A stretch of DNA of 64,000 bases from JAEXNA01 sp041676625 (GCA_041676625.1 JBAYRN010000017.1:1-64000); one strand, 5' to 3'. Shown: positions 32,169 through 41,269, counted from the first letter of the stretch. Program-made: numbers and translations. The notes: generated by a model not told the origin, from the sequence alone.

Positions 32169-32627
32169 TTAGTCCAGGGCCAGCAGACTCAGGGTGGAAT
32201 GGAGTTCGGAAGGTTCGGGGGTGAGATGGACTGAGTACTCGTGAAACATCTTGCCGGCGAGCACGGAGAGTTCATCGTAGCCTGGGCTTGCGATTCTGGT
32301 GTGGCAGACCACCATGGTGGGCACGAAGTGGGGCTCAGGCGGCTCCAGTCCGGCCACACCCAGGTGGAGGCTGGGGTGCAGCAAGACCAGTCTTCTGGCT
32401 TTGCCGGGGTTGCGAGCTGCCCAGTGAACGACCGGGATGGCGCCGTGTCGAGACCCGATCAAGAAGGTCCGCTCGGCCCCGGCCAATTCGTTCAGTCTAG
32501 AAAAGAAGTCAAGACCCTCGGTGGACCAAAAATAGGTCTTCAGATCGGTTCTACGCTCCTTGAGGGTTGCTATTTGCTGCTCTTGGAAGTAGCGATGATG
32601 CTCATCGCCCACAAAAACCAGGGACAT
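32169..32627 (-). CDS. Alpha/beta-hydrolase-like protein without the serine nucleophile
   Basis: 152 residues, short for the fold. SLVFVGDEHHRYF starts a Rossmann-like core. The elbow position has FLIGSRHGAIPVVHWAARNP, reading G-S-R-H-G where G-x-S-x-G is expected, so Arg stands at the nucleophile site. RRLVLLHPSLHLG and a late His (SELHSTL) keep the fold-like order. The missing nucleophile suggests a non-catalytic or differently acting member. It lies 6 nt after the stalk-domain protein gene and is likely co-transcribed with it. Confidence 0.6.
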   Translation of the reverse strand: MSLVFVGDEHHRYFQEQQIATLKERRTDLKTYFWSTEGLDFFSRLNELAGAERTFLIGSRHGAIPVVHWAARNPGKARRLVLLHPSLHLGVAGLEPPEPHFVPTMVVCHTRIASPGYDELSVLAGKMFHEYSVHLTPEPSELHSTLSLLALD

Positions 32628-32633
32628 GCGGGG

Positions 32634-33305
32634 TTACGGAGTGGCCCAGGGATGCGGGGTGTACATCGGAAAGCCCCCCGCCGGAGGAAGATTGACCCTC
32701 AGATATGGCGAGTTGGCCGGATCCAATTGATTGGCCCAGTACATCTTGTGCTTGAGCCAACGTTGGGCGTAGGTGATCTCCTGGGCGGTCTTCATAGCGT
32801 CGACCACCGCTTCGTGGATCCCTTCGGTATTGGGCGAGGACTGGACTGCGGCGGCCGGAGCCGCCACTGGCGCTTCGGGGCCGGGGTCGTCGGCGGTCAC
32901 GCCGGGGTTGGCCCGGGCCGGCGCAGTGCCGGGGGCTGCTGCGCCCGGAGCGTAGGCAGGGCTGGAGTTGCCGCTATACATCACCACTCCCCGGGTTTGA
33001 TCGCATTCCACCCCTGACCCGGAGGCCATGGCAAACGCTTCGGCGGGAAGAAAAGGCCGTCCTTGCCGCAAAACCGGGACGAAATCCACGGGGCTTCCGG
33101 CCAGACGGACCGAGGTGTCGGAGTAACTCACGACCCTCACCCCGGTTGCTTCTGAAAGCACATCGACCGGAAAGTAAGGCAGGCCTTTCTCCAGAATGGA
33201 AGGAGCCTTGTAAAGTACACCGTTGACGTACAACTTATAGTCTTGCCCTGCCCACACGATATTGGCCAGCAAGAGGGTGATTATGATATATGGGAACTTA
33301 TTCAA
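32634..33305 (-). CDS. Secreted stalk-domain (copper amine oxidase N-like) protein
   Basis: 223 residues from TTG 33305: AAGGAAGG lies 7 nt upstream and this start yields a clean signal peptide (NKFPYIIITLLLANIVWA). The mature N-terminal part, DYKLYVNGVLYKAPSILEKG to RGVVMY, shows the paired-strand pattern of the copper-amine-oxidase N-terminal/stalk domain, which binds cell-surface polymers. An Ala/Pro-rich linker (about 110-155) follows, then a short helix and a proline-rich end (MYTPHPWATP). Longer upstream frames have no signal sequence and reach into lnt. Confidence 0.72.
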   Translation of the reverse strand: MNKFPYIIITLLLANIVWAGQDYKLYVNGVLYKAPSILEKGLPYFPVDVLSEATGVRVVSYSDTSVRLAGSPVDFVPVLRQGRPFLPAEAFAMASGSGVECDQTRGVVMYSGNSSPAYAPGAAAPGTAPARANPGVTADDPGPEAPVAAPAAAVQSSPNTEGIHEAVVDAMKTAQEITYAQRWLKHKMYWANQLDPANSPYLRVNLPPAGGFPMYTPHPWATP

Positions 33306-33393
33306 AAGATTGTCCTTCCTTAAAAGACATGTTAAATCTAGTTTCCCCTGGATATTCGAACCAAACATGTCCGGATTGTAAACAACCGACCAC

Positions 33394-35097
33394 ATGGCTC
33401 ATGAAACCCCAAGAAATCAGCCCTCAGCCTCAGCACTGGCTCTCTCGGTAGCCAGTGGGCTGCTGGTTGTCTTTTCCCTGGCCCCTTACGACCACTGGTG
33501 GATGGCCTGGTTTGCGCTGGTTCCGATGCTGGTCGCGCTCCGGGATACGACCTTGAAGCAGGCTGCTATTTGTGGTCTGGTGATGGGTTCGGTGACCAAC
33601 TACGGAGCCTTTCATTGGCTCACCGTCTTAATGAACGACTTTTCCAATCTGGGATTCGGCACTTACCTGGTCATGGCTGTCATGGCGTTGTACCAGTGCG
33701 TTCCTTTCCTCCTGTGGGCCACGCTGCTTCGGGTGGCCTCACCGACTACGGAAGGACCGGGGAGGTACGCGGTGATGTTTGTGGCGGCCATCTCTTTTCC
33801 GGTCTTCGAATTTTTCTACCCCATCGTCTTCCCCTGGTACCTGGCCGTCACCCAGCATAGCAGACCGGAGCTTATAGGGGTGGTCGATCTGGCCGGGACG
33901 GGGCTTTTGACGCTGGCCATCGTGGTGGTCAACCTCTGCCTTGCCCGCTGCTTGTTGCCATTGCGAAGCGGTCAGAGCAAGGTCTGGCCGCTGGATATCT
34001 CCAGCCGAGAACGCTGGGGGTTGGCCCTGCTTGCCATCTTAGTCCTGGGCTTCTGCTATGGTTACTCCAGTTTGCGCAACCGGCAGATCCTGGCGGCCCA
34101 GGAGCGAGCCGAAAAGTTGCACCTGGGATTGGTCCAACCCAACCACTGGATCGACTCGGTGGGGGCGCTGGACGCCTTGCATCACTATCAGCGCATGACC
34201 TATGAACTGGTCCAGGAAGTGCAGCAACAAGGGGAGAGGTTGGATCTGATTTTGTGGCCGGAGAGTGCCGTGCGCACTCCGGTCCCGTCTTTTCGGGCCA
34301 GGTCCGGAAAAGAGCCGGAGGTCGAGCCCCAGCGCTACCCTTTCGACCTGGCCTGGCTCCAGCCCGGTCTGACGGAACCCGCCACGACTCTCACTCAGGA
34401 GCGGGTACCTCCCTGGGAGATGTGGTCGGTGCAAAGGGGGCACCGGGTTCCTATGCTTTTCGGAACCACCATGGAAGACACCGGCCCGGAGGCCGTGGGA
34501 GCGCTGCCGGGTGGACCGGCGCTTTACAATTGCGGTGTCTTGATCGATGAAAACGGTACGGTCCTGGGGATAGCGCCCAAGGTCAAGCTTCTGCTTTTTG
34601 GAGAAACCATACCTCTGGCCGGAATTTTTCCGGTAATCTATCAACTCTTACCCATGGCGAGCGCTCTGGTTCCCGGAACAGAAGCCGTTGTGCTGAACTT
34701 TGGTCAGGCCCGTTTGGGGATGATGATCTGCTATGAGGATCTGCTCCCCTGGTTCCATTACGATCTGGCCCAACAGAACCCGGATGTCTTGCTCAATCTG
34801 ACCAACGACGCCTGGTTCGGAAAGACAGCGGAGGCGGTTTCGCACCTTTCCCTGGCGAAGTTTCGCTCGGTGGAAGGGAGGGTGGCGCTGATCCGTTCAA
34901 CCCCCACCGGGGTGAGCGCGGTGGTGGATGCCACCGGTGCGGTGGTGGCTGAGATCGCCATGGATGAAGAGGGGACGCTCACCTACCCGGTTCCCCTTCT
35001 CCAGATCAAAACCGGTTGGGAGAGGTTCGGCGACTCCGTTGTCTGGTTCGGATTGTTGGTGGTGCTGGGCTTTTTCATTTGGAAATACAAGTCCTAA
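33394..35097 (+). CDS. lnt: Apolipoprotein N-acyltransferase
   Basis: 567 residues. It adds the third acyl chain to the N-terminal Cys of lipoproteins in the inner membrane. Six or so N-terminal membrane helices (FAL..PYDHWWMAWFAL onward) precede a nitrilase domain with the triad E290 (LWPESAVRTP), K396 (APKVKLLLFGE) and C445 (MMICYEDLLP). A C-terminal helix (VVWFGLLVVLGFFIWKY) ends the protein. An insertion of ~50 residues with GKEPEVEPQRYPF sits between the Glu and Lys motifs. It is followed 56 nt later by pilin genes. Confidence 0.95.
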   Translation: MAHETPRNQPSASALALSVASGLLVVFSLAPYDHWWMAWFALVPMLVALRDTTLKQAAICGLVMGSVTNYGAFHWLTVLMNDFSNLGFGTYLVMAVMALYQCVPFLLWATLLRVASPTTEGPGRYAVMFVAAISFPVFEFFYPIVFPWYLAVTQHSRPELIGVVDLAGTGLLTLAIVVVNLCLARCLLPLRSGQSKVWPLDISSRERWGLALLAILVLGFCYGYSSLRNRQILAAQERAEKLHLGLVQPNHWIDSVGALDALHHYQRMTYELVQEVQQQGERLDLILWPESAVRTPVPSFRARSGKEPEVEPQRYPFDLAWLQPGLTEPATTLTQERVPPWEMWSVQRGHRVPMLFGTTMEDTGPEAVGALPGGPALYNCGVLIDENGTVLGIAPKVKLLLFGETIPLAGIFPVIYQLLPMASALVPGTEAVVLNFGQARLGMMICYEDLLPWFHYDLAQQNPDVLLNLTNDAWFGKTAEAVSHLSLAKFRSVEGRVALIRSTPTGVSAVVDATGAVVAEIAMDEEGTLTYPVPLLQIKTGWERFGDSVVWFGLLVVLGFFIWKYKS

Positions 35098-35153
35098 TTG
35101 CTCAGAAATAGTCCTTAGACGCCTTTGACTTTTCGTGCTAATCTTCTTGGTAA

Positions 35154-35603
35154 GTGATCAAGAGAGTGTTGTGGGGATTATCCCTGGTCGAGGTGGTGCT
35201 GGCCGTGGGCCTACTGACGATCATCGCGGTGACCATCGCCGGGGTGTTTACTCATCTATTGCAGGCCTCGGCCAAGACCAGTGACCTCACCGCCGGACGG
35301 TCTCTGGCCCGTAGAATCCTGGACCGGGCCATCAGAGCCGGCCCTCCGGGGTGGGGGTTCGGAGACCTGGAGGGAAGTCAGACGCTGGCAACCCAGGACA
35401 GCCGAGCCACCACAAAGTTTCTGTACTCTATCACTCCAGTGCGTTTGAAACGGGACTCCGGTATGGTGGGAGTGACCCGCGAACTGTACTTCGTGGAAGT
35501 GGAGGTAAAGTGGTGGGCCGAAGCCATCGAACCGGACCCCACTCGACCCGAGATGGGACGACTCTCTACCCGGGTCAGCCAGGCGGTGGGGTACGAGCGG
35601 TGA
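35154..35603 (+). CDS. Prepilin-type protein (minor pseudopilin, short)
   Basis: 149 residues from GTG 35154. A type III signal (GLSLVEVVLAVGLLTIIAV) has the Gly before the cut and Glu at +5. Class: GspI/PilV-like minor pilin. The C-terminal part is beta-rich (RELYFVEVEVKWW) and ends VSQAVGYER. A TAATCT -10 preceded by TG (extended -10) lies ~9 nt upstream of the GTG. Its stop overlaps the GTG of the next pilin gene. Confidence 0.88.
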   Translation: MIKRVLWGLSLVEVVLAVGLLTIIAVTIAGVFTHLLQASAKTSDLTAGRSLARRILDRAIRAGPPGWGFGDLEGSQTLATQDSRATTKFLYSITPVRLKRDSGMVGVTRELYFVEVEVKWWAEAIEPDPTRPEMGRLSTRVSQAVGYER

Positions 35604-36274
35604 AAAGATACGCCTTTACGCTGCTTGAACTGGTTGCCTCCCTGGGAATTTTCGCCTTCGTGATGGGGGCCATTTTTCTCGCCTTCACCCACAGTACCCG
35701 AACTTTCCAGCACTCGGTTTTGCGGCAGGGCCTGCAGGGCGATTCTCTTCGCCTGGAGAGCTTGTTGGGCCGGGATGTTCGGATGACCGACTACCATTCG
35801 ACCTTCACCGTAGCCAGGGACTACACTATGTCCGGAGGTCGGATGGTGCGAAGGGACGGCCTTTCCATGGCCGCCCTGTCGGATTGGGACGACAGTAGTA
35901 AGTTTGACTCCGTGACGGGACTGCCCCGCTGGGACCAGCAGATCGTCTACTACGCTACCAACGACTCCGACCAGGGCAAACTGTTCCGCCAGGTCATCGA
36001 CGAAGGGGGAGCCACCGGCCTGCCCTACTTCGCACTCAGCAGTAACCTGAACACCGACCCGAATCTCAACAGTTCGGTTTTGAACACCACCGGGGTTTCG
36101 GACCAGGTCGATTCGTTTGAAGTGGCGCGCGATGACGGGACCCAGGGCCTTCTGCTCATCCTCAGGGTGCGGCGAGTGGGTACGAGGCGGCGCTCCGGTG
36201 GGGAGGAGAAAGTCGACGAGACCCTTGAGACGCGCTACTCGATCACCGCCCGGAACACATTTCCGAAGTTATAA
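35600..36274 (+). CDS. Prepilin-type protein (GspJ/PilW-like)
   Basis: 224 residues from GTG 35600 (GTGA overlap). Signal KRYAFTLLELVASLGIFAFVMG with Phe at +1 and Glu at +5. A globular C-terminal domain follows, with RQGLQGDSLRLESLLGRDVRM, typical of GspJ/PilW. The longer upstream frame would begin inside the previous gene and place the hydrophobic segment internally, so it is rejected. It belongs with the flanking pilin-like genes to a minor-pilin cassette. Confidence 0.88.
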   Translation: MKRYAFTLLELVASLGIFAFVMGAIFLAFTHSTRTFQHSVLRQGLQGDSLRLESLLGRDVRMTDYHSTFTVARDYTMSGGRMVRRDGLSMAALSDWDDSSKFDSVTGLPRWDQQIVYYATNDSDQGKLFRQVIDEGGATGLPYFALSSNLNTDPNLNSSVLNTTGVSDQVDSFEVARDDGTQGLLLILRVRRVGTRRRSGGEEKVDETLETRYSITARNTFPKL

Positions 36275-36292
36275 GATGGGACTTTCTTGTGC

Positions 36293-36308
36293 TAAGATAG
36301 AGGTTGTG
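36293..36308 (+). promoter_or_regulatory. Extended -10 before the PilX-like gene (leaderless candidate)
   Basis: TG-C-TAAGAT with the hexamer at 36293-36298, 7 nt before GTG 36306. If used, transcription would begin at the GTG, so the PilX-like gene could be made separately from the upstream pilin genes. Confidence 0.4.
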
Positions 36309-37922
36309 CATAGGCGCGGGATCGCACTAATAACGACCCTCATGATGACGGGGCTCTTGCTGCTGTTGCTCGGTGCTTTCATGCAACTCCAGCGCTCCCA
36401 GTTCTCGGTGCTGGGCAGCGGCCAGGACCGGGAAGACGCCCTGCGCACCGTGATCAGCGTTCACGAGTACTGCGTCAACCGTATTGAGAGAGATAAGAGT
36501 TGGGGCACCGTGAATTTCACAGAGTTCGAGGACCCTGAACTGGCCGGCTACATGAAAGTTAAAGAACTGGAAAATAGCCGAAATCTCGAAGGCAGTATAC
36601 CCAGTCTCGACTCCACCTTTGAGGCCCGGGTGGAGAACAGCCTGGAGGCAACCCCCAGTCGGGTCGTTTTCACCATAACCGCTCAGGTAGGAACGCTCTC
36701 CCGAACGGTAACCTCCACCCTCCGTCCCGCGCCTCTCTACGACTCGGCGATCGCCGCCGGTGGAGCGATGCGAGTGGAGGCTACCCGGTGGACGGTCGGC
36801 AGCAAGGACCCATACCGCAACCTGGTACGGGCGAAAGGTGAGATCGCAGCACCCGATTATACCCTGGTTGATTTTGTCGGCAAAGACAACTCTGCCAGCG
36901 AAAGGGGTAGCGACGAGGGAATTTTTTGGGCCAGAAATGACATCACTTTTTCCTCCCAGTCGGTGACCGACCCCACCGTGCTGCAGGAAGTCGTGGATGC
37001 CACGGGGGGGATGTTTTTTCCTAACTCTGGGGTCAACCACAGCATCCACGAACTACAGGCATCCGACGTCATCACACCTGCCAATAGCACATCCATCCAG
37101 GACGGTGAATACCGGTTTACGACCGCAACCGCTACCTATGATAATTGGGAGGTCGTGGGCCACGATTCTTTTGGCAACCCTGAGTACGGTTGGGTCCCGC
37201 GCTCCCGAATCATTCCCATTATGGGTCGCTACATGGGGGGCGGAGTGGGTGCTCTGACCGATTACTGGTTCACCAAGACCAGTCTCCCCTCCCTCATTCA
37301 AAATCTGGATCTGGGATTGCCCGGCTTGGACCATCCTCAGATCGATCAGACCTTCACGCTGGATACCGGTGCCCAAGTGGAAGTGACCCTGGACATGCCC
37401 GACACCCAACCCTCTTTTCGGATTCTAGCCGATGGCCAGGTGCAGATCCCCGGTACCTTCAAGGTCACTTCTACTGGTGATGACCCTATTTTGAGTTTCA
37501 GCGGCGCCGGTGGAGACTCCCAGATCGAAGCCGAGGGAGACGTGGAATTCGAGGGAGAGCTCAGCGGCAGCGGAATCGTGATTTCCAAGACCGGTTCGGT
37601 CACTCTGGATATCACTAGCGCCGATACCACCGGGAACCATTTGGGTGTCTCGGTCTTTGCCAATACTGATATCCTCATCAACCCGACTGGAACCGGCGAC
37701 CTGAATTTCAGTGGACTGGTCTACGCCAAGGAGAATGTCACCGTGAACGGTGGCGACCAGGACTTCACCGTGGATGGAGCGTTGGTGGCCCGAAACGGCA
37801 ACATCAACATCAACACCGGGGGAGAAGTGGACCTCACCTACAACCCGGAGCACCTCGAAACCTTATTGGAGAAGCTGCCCGAGAATCGTACCAAACTGGA
37901 AACCCTCACCTGGCGCGAATGA
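36306..37922 (+). CDS. PilX-like pilus assembly protein with beta-rich passenger region
   Basis: 538 residues from GTG 36306; ATG 36276, one nucleotide after the previous stop, would add 10 residues. The hydrophobic N-terminus RRGIALITTLMMTGLLLLLL is of the PilX/GspK type. The ~500-residue C-terminal region is mostly beta (TFEARVENSLEATPSRVVFT, IEAEGDVEFEGELSGSGIVI, DILINPTGTGDLNFSGLVYA, VTVNGGDQDFTV) and looks like a right-handed helix or filament-tip domain. It is long for PilX. It is the last of three pilin-like genes, as in minor-pilin priming complexes. Its end overlaps the convergent kinase-like gene by 17 nt. Confidence 0.8.
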   Translation: MHRRGIALITTLMMTGLLLLLLGAFMQLQRSQFSVLGSGQDREDALRTVISVHEYCVNRIERDKSWGTVNFTEFEDPELAGYMKVKELENSRNLEGSIPSLDSTFEARVENSLEATPSRVVFTITAQVGTLSRTVTSTLRPAPLYDSAIAAGGAMRVEATRWTVGSKDPYRNLVRAKGEIAAPDYTLVDFVGKDNSASERGSDEGIFWARNDITFSSQSVTDPTVLQEVVDATGGMFFPNSGVNHSIHELQASDVITPANSTSIQDGEYRFTTATATYDNWEVVGHDSFGNPEYGWVPRSRIIPIMGRYMGGGVGALTDYWFTKTSLPSLIQNLDLGLPGLDHPQIDQTFTLDTGAQVEVTLDMPDTQPSFRILADGQVQIPGTFKVTSTGDDPILSFSGAGGDSQIEAEGDVEFEGELSGSGIVISKTGSVTLDITSADTTGNHLGVSVFANTDILINPTGTGDLNFSGLVYAKENVTVNGGDQDFTVDGALVARNGNININTGGEVDLTYNPEHLETLLEKLPENRTKLETLTWRE

Positions 37923-38856
37923 AAGTCAGGGCTCTGTCCAACAACTCTTGACTATAACTGTCCAGTGAGGAACGTCCGGCCCATCCTTGGTAAAAGCGCG
38001 CGTAATCGCTCCAGGCCACACAAAAGCGAGGCCTCCAATCAGCCTGGAGGCTCTCGAAGAGGTGGGCCTTACCTGTCTGCTCCAGAGCTACTTGGAGATT
38101 CTGAAAATAGAAGTTGAGCCAGTGCTCTTCGGACTCTCGGCAGCGTTCCGGGCCCATCCCTCGGTCCACGAAAAGGGCCACGTCTCGAATCCCGCATCCG
38201 GCACCCACGTATTGAAAGTCGACGGCTGCTGCCAGGTCCTGAGAGTCCCAGCAAAAGTTGGCAGGCTTGGGGTCGCCGTGTAAGAGGGTCTTGAATCGCG
38301 ACAACTTTAAAGCGGTGTCGAGCTGTTCGGCATACGTTTTAAGGGGCCCGGGCGGCATCCGCTGCCACTCCGCCCGGCGAGTTTCTAGATGCCAATAGCT
38401 TCCTTGCTCCCACAGGCCCTCCGGAATCTCTTCCAGAAAACGTACGTGAAAGTCAGCGAGCCACCTCAGCCCGGAGCGAATGCGACTCTGGCTAGGGTTC
38501 CGGTCTGGGTGGAAGCCGGACTGTTGGAGATCTTCCAGGAGCAAGTAGGAGCTTTCCCCGTCTAACTCAACCCCCAGGCAGGCAGCTACTCGACACCGCT
38601 CGTCGCACTTTCGAGCGCCCCCCTGGTACCAGTGGCGCTCTACCAGATAGCTGTGTCGTTTTCGTTGATCCGAGGAGCTTTCGTGCTCTTGCCGTGGTGG
38701 AACCACTTTCTTGAGAATAACCGACTCAATCGGGCCGTCTCGGAGTTGGATTCGAAGAAGCTCTCCATATCCGCTCCACAGCTCTTGAACCAGAGTTACG
38801 TTTCCCACCGAGCGTGCACCTGTCTGTTGAAGTAGCCAGCCGTTCAGATCAAACAT
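37906..38856 (-). CDS. Kinase-fold phosphotransferase (aminoglycoside/choline kinase-like)
   Basis: 316 residues. The catalytic loop is LLHGDPKPANFCW (H-G-D-x-x-x-x-N) and the metal Asp lies in AAVDFQYVGAG. The N-lobe Lys is probably K49/K50 in SVILKKVVPP. YLLLEDLQ marks the hinge. This is the APH/EcKinase/choline kinase clan; the substrate is a small hydroxyl- or amino-bearing molecule, unspecified. There is no signal peptide. It is a solitary gene, transcribed divergently from the zf-TFIIB gene. Confidence 0.83.
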   Translation of the reverse strand: MFDLNGWLLQQTGARSVGNVTLVQELWSGYGELLRIQLRDGPIESVILKKVVPPRQEHESSSDQRKRHSYLVERHWYQGGARKCDERCRVAACLGVELDGESSYLLLEDLQQSGFHPDRNPSQSRIRSGLRWLADFHVRFLEEIPEGLWEQGSYWHLETRRAEWQRMPPGPLKTYAEQLDTALKLSRFKTLLHGDPKPANFCWDSQDLAAAVDFQYVGAGCGIRDVALFVDRGMGPERCRESEEHWLNFYFQNLQVALEQTGKAHLFESLQADWRPRFCVAWSDYARFYQGWAGRSSLDSYSQELLDRALTFIRAR

Positions 38857-38938
38857 GGGGTGAGACTTGCATCACCTTGTTGGTTCCCCTGCCGATACTC
38901 CGCAGGCAACTCCGGTCGAAGAGAGAACTGCATCAATC

Positions 38939-39445
38939 ATGAATTGTCCACGCTGCTCGGCAGAACTGAACGAAATAGAACTTCCAGACATGAAACAGGC
39001 CCACGTCTTTATGTGTGGCTCCTGCGACGGTTGTTGGTACCCACGAAAATCGCTGAACGAGGTGGCCCAATCGGAGCGTGACTGGCTGGCCGGCACTGAA
39101 CTTGCCGATGTTCTGCAAGCCGATAAGCTGGATGCCATCGATCTGGCCGCACCCGTCGCCTGTCCGGTTTGTGCAAAAGAGATGAAGCGCTACGAGTACG
39201 CCCTGGCACCTGACGTCGAACTCGATGAGTGTGTCGAGCACGGAGTGTGGCTCGATGACGGAGAGTTGGGGGTCATCATGGAGAAGATCGCCGAGAACCG
39301 TGAACTTTCTGAGAAAGCTCGGGCCGAAGCGGAGCGGGTGCGTGCGGAAATGGGTCTAGAGGATGCTGCCAGGGGCAAAGGGGCCGGCTTGTTGACCTAT
39401 CCGTTCGCCCTGACCTTGCGCCTTCTAAATAAAGTGTTTTCGTAG
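38939..39445 (+). CDS. zf-TFIIB zinc-ribbon protein (second in window)
   Basis: 168 residues from ATG 38939; TTG 38867 would add a non-conserved extension. The first ribbon is MNCPRCSAELNEIELP to MCGSCDGCWYP; the second is CPVCAKEMKRYEY to LDECVEHGVWLDDGELG. In the second, one ligand is in C-V-E-H instead of C-x-x-C, and the first tail reads C-W-Y-P rather than V-W-F-D, so zinc binding may differ. A helical, charged C-terminus follows. It is related in layout to the gene at 29213. Confidence 0.82.
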   Translation: MNCPRCSAELNEIELPDMKQAHVFMCGSCDGCWYPRKSLNEVAQSERDWLAGTELADVLQADKLDAIDLAAPVACPVCAKEMKRYEYALAPDVELDECVEHGVWLDDGELGVIMEKIAENRELSEKARAEAERVRAEMGLEDAARGKGAGLLTYPFALTLRLLNKVFS

Positions 39446-39450
39446 CGCCC

Positions 39451-39843
39451 CTAATTGCGGTTTTGAAACTCTTCGGCGGCAGCCAGTGCTTCGAGCCGGA
39501 GAGATTCGAGTTCGTCAGGGTTCACTCCCAACTCTTTGGCTTTGCTTTCGATGACCTTAAACTCGGCAAAGTCGAGGGTACCGTCAATGAAAGACAGGGT
39601 CATAAGGATCTTCATAACCTTGAGTCGGCTTGCGTGGTCCGGTAACGCGCTCTTGAGATCAACCGGAGATCCGCTGGCTTCCGAAGACCCCAGGAGATCT
39701 TTGAGTTCCTCTGTTTCCTCTGGACTCGCTCCAATTTGAAGGCAGGTATCCAGGAGGAGAGCTTTTTCTTCATCGGTGACCTTGCCGTCGGCCCGGGCCA
39801 TTTCAGACAATGCTCTTAGAATGACTTGATTGCGGTTTTCCAC
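39451..39843 (-). CDS. TerB-like / tellurite-resistance-family small protein
   Basis: 130 residues from GTG 39843, with GAGGAG 6 nt upstream. All-helical, with ALSEMARADGKVTDEEKALL and a second, similar half SFIDGTLDFAEFKVIESKAKELG. This D-G-x-x-x-x-x-E pattern is seen in TerB and related single-domain proteins that bind metal. The function is unclear. It lies 10 nt after the ECF sigma factor gene and is surely co-transcribed with it. Confidence 0.7.
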   Translation of the reverse strand: MENRNQVILRALSEMARADGKVTDEEKALLLDTCLQIGASPEETEELKDLLGSSEASGSPVDLKSALPDHASRLKVMKILMTLSFIDGTLDFAEFKVIESKAKELGVNPDELESLRLEALAAAEEFQNRN

Positions 39844-39853
39844 GTTGTACTCC

Positions 39854-40399
39854 TCAGGATTGACTTTCTGGCCCGGCTAGGTGGGATCTCAGCGATTTCA
39901 GGGCCCGGTGCATCTGTGACAGCACTGTGCCCACGGGCCTTTCGATCAGATTGGCGATCTCCTTAAAAGATAGCCCGGCGTATTCTCGGAGCAGCACCAC
40001 CTCCCGCTGCTCCATGGAAAGATTTTTTAAAGCGTTGCGCACCCAGGCCGTGTCCAGGCGGTACTCGATGTGGTCCACCAGATCGGGATGATGCCCTTCC
40101 AGATCAGCGATCGGCAGGTCGCGGTAGACCTTGCGTTGGCGATCTCGGGCTAGATTGCGGGCAATCTGATAGACATAAGCAGAAAACTTTCCACTGGGAC
40201 GGTAGCGATCCAGGGAGGTGAGCAGACGGCTGAAGGTCTCCTGGAGGAGATCCTCGGCCCAGGCTGAGCCGACCTCAGTGTGCAGGAACGAAAGCAGACG
40301 CCGGGAGTAGCGATCGTACAATTCGTCGAAAGCACTCATTTTGCCATCGAGATACAACATGACGAGCTGGTCATCGGTAAGGGCTTGCTGCTGACTCAA
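39854..40399 (-). CDS. ECF-type RNA polymerase sigma factor
   Basis: 181 residues from TTG 40399 (GAGG 8 nt upstream). Region 2 (FDELYDRYSRRLLSFL, AEDLLQETFSRLL) and region 4 (SMEQREVVLLREYAGLSFKEIA, GTVLSQMHRALKSLR) are clear, with no region 1.1 or 3. The longer upstream frame would overlap the divergent methyltransferase start. No anti-sigma gene is adjacent; the co-transcribed TerB-like gene takes that place. ECF sigmas direct responses to envelope or metal stress, but the stimulus here is unknown. Confidence 0.92.
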   Translation of the reverse strand: MSQQQALTDDQLVMLYLDGKMSAFDELYDRYSRRLLSFLHTEVGSAWAEDLLQETFSRLLTSLDRYRPSGKFSAYVYQIARNLARDRQRKVYRDLPIADLEGHHPDLVDHIEYRLDTAWVRNALKNLSMEQREVVLLREYAGLSFKEIANLIERPVGTVLSQMHRALKSLRSHLAGPESQS

Positions 40400-40426
40400 G
40401 TTTCTTTCCTCTGCGAACACCTGGTT

Positions 40427-41269
40427 ATGCAGTCGGCTCGAAATATCCTGGAACCAGAGGTAGAAACATGGCAGAGGGAATTGGCGCACAAGATCAAAGT
40501 CAAGCTCTATATGGTCAGCGATGAAAGACGCAAGGAGTTACTCGAGGAGTATTTTTCGAGGCAGGTCGATCAAGAGATCGAAACTTACGAAGTTGCCGAA
40601 CCGAGCCCTCGGCAAGCTCTGGCCCGCCAGCGCATGAAGCTAGCAGTACAAACGGTGTGCCACCACTATCCCGAGGGGGCCAGGATCCTCGACCTGGGAA
40701 GCGGGAGCGGATTGGCTTCCGCCACCCTGGCCGAATTGGGATTCCAGGTAACGGCGGTAGAACTGGTGCCTGAACTGGTCCGGCATAGCCGGGAACGCTA
40801 CGGTGACAACGTGGATTGGAAGGCCTTGCCGTTTAATGATCGAGTGGCCGAGCGAGCTAGTTTCGACGCAGTCCTCTCTTTGGGCTACCTGGAGTTTCAG
40901 GAACGAGCGGGAAAAGAGCTGGTCAAGATGAGACGGATGTTGAAGCCCGGCGGGATGCTATTGCTCTCAGTCCCTAACACTCTGTCTCCACGATTTCAAT
41001 TCGGGCTCTCCCGGGCCTACTTTCGAGTCTTTAAGGAGCCGGAGCACGTTCCGGTCAGGCACACTTTTACTCCTGAGAGGCTGCAGAGGCTGCTGGGTAT
41101 GGCCGGGTTTATTCTTCGAGACTACAAGTGGATGCCCCACGGCGAAGACTCCGAGCCTCTCTCTGAAGAGCGAGGGAGAGAATTCATGACTCATCGGGTT
41201 AAGTTACGAACAGCCCCCGAGATGCTGACTCTGAGCCGTACCTACCGCCCGGAAGATACAACGCCTTAG
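40427..41269 (+). CDS. Class I SAM-dependent methyltransferase
   Basis: 280 residues from ATG 40427; no good SD, and ATG 40514 is an internal alternative. Motif I ILDLGSGSGLAS, motif II VTAVELVPELV, then FDAVLSLGYLEF and RMLKPGGMLLLSVPN. The layout matches UbiE/COQ5-like small-molecule methyltransferases. Residues 1-70 form a charged N-terminal helix. It diverges from the ECF sigma factor 27 nt away, so their promoters overlap. It ends at the hairpin shared with the Dus gene. Confidence 0.87.
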   Translation: MQSARNILEPEVETWQRELAHKIKVKLYMVSDERRKELLEEYFSRQVDQEIETYEVAEPSPRQALARQRMKLAVQTVCHHYPEGARILDLGSGSGLASATLAELGFQVTAVELVPELVRHSRERYGDNVDWKALPFNDRVAERASFDAVLSLGYLEFQERAGKELVKMRRMLKPGGMLLLSVPNTLSPRFQFGLSRAYFRVFKEPEHVPVRHTFTPERLQRLLGMAGFILRDYKWMPHGEDSEPLSEERGREFMTHRVKLRTAPEMLTLSRTYRPEDTTP

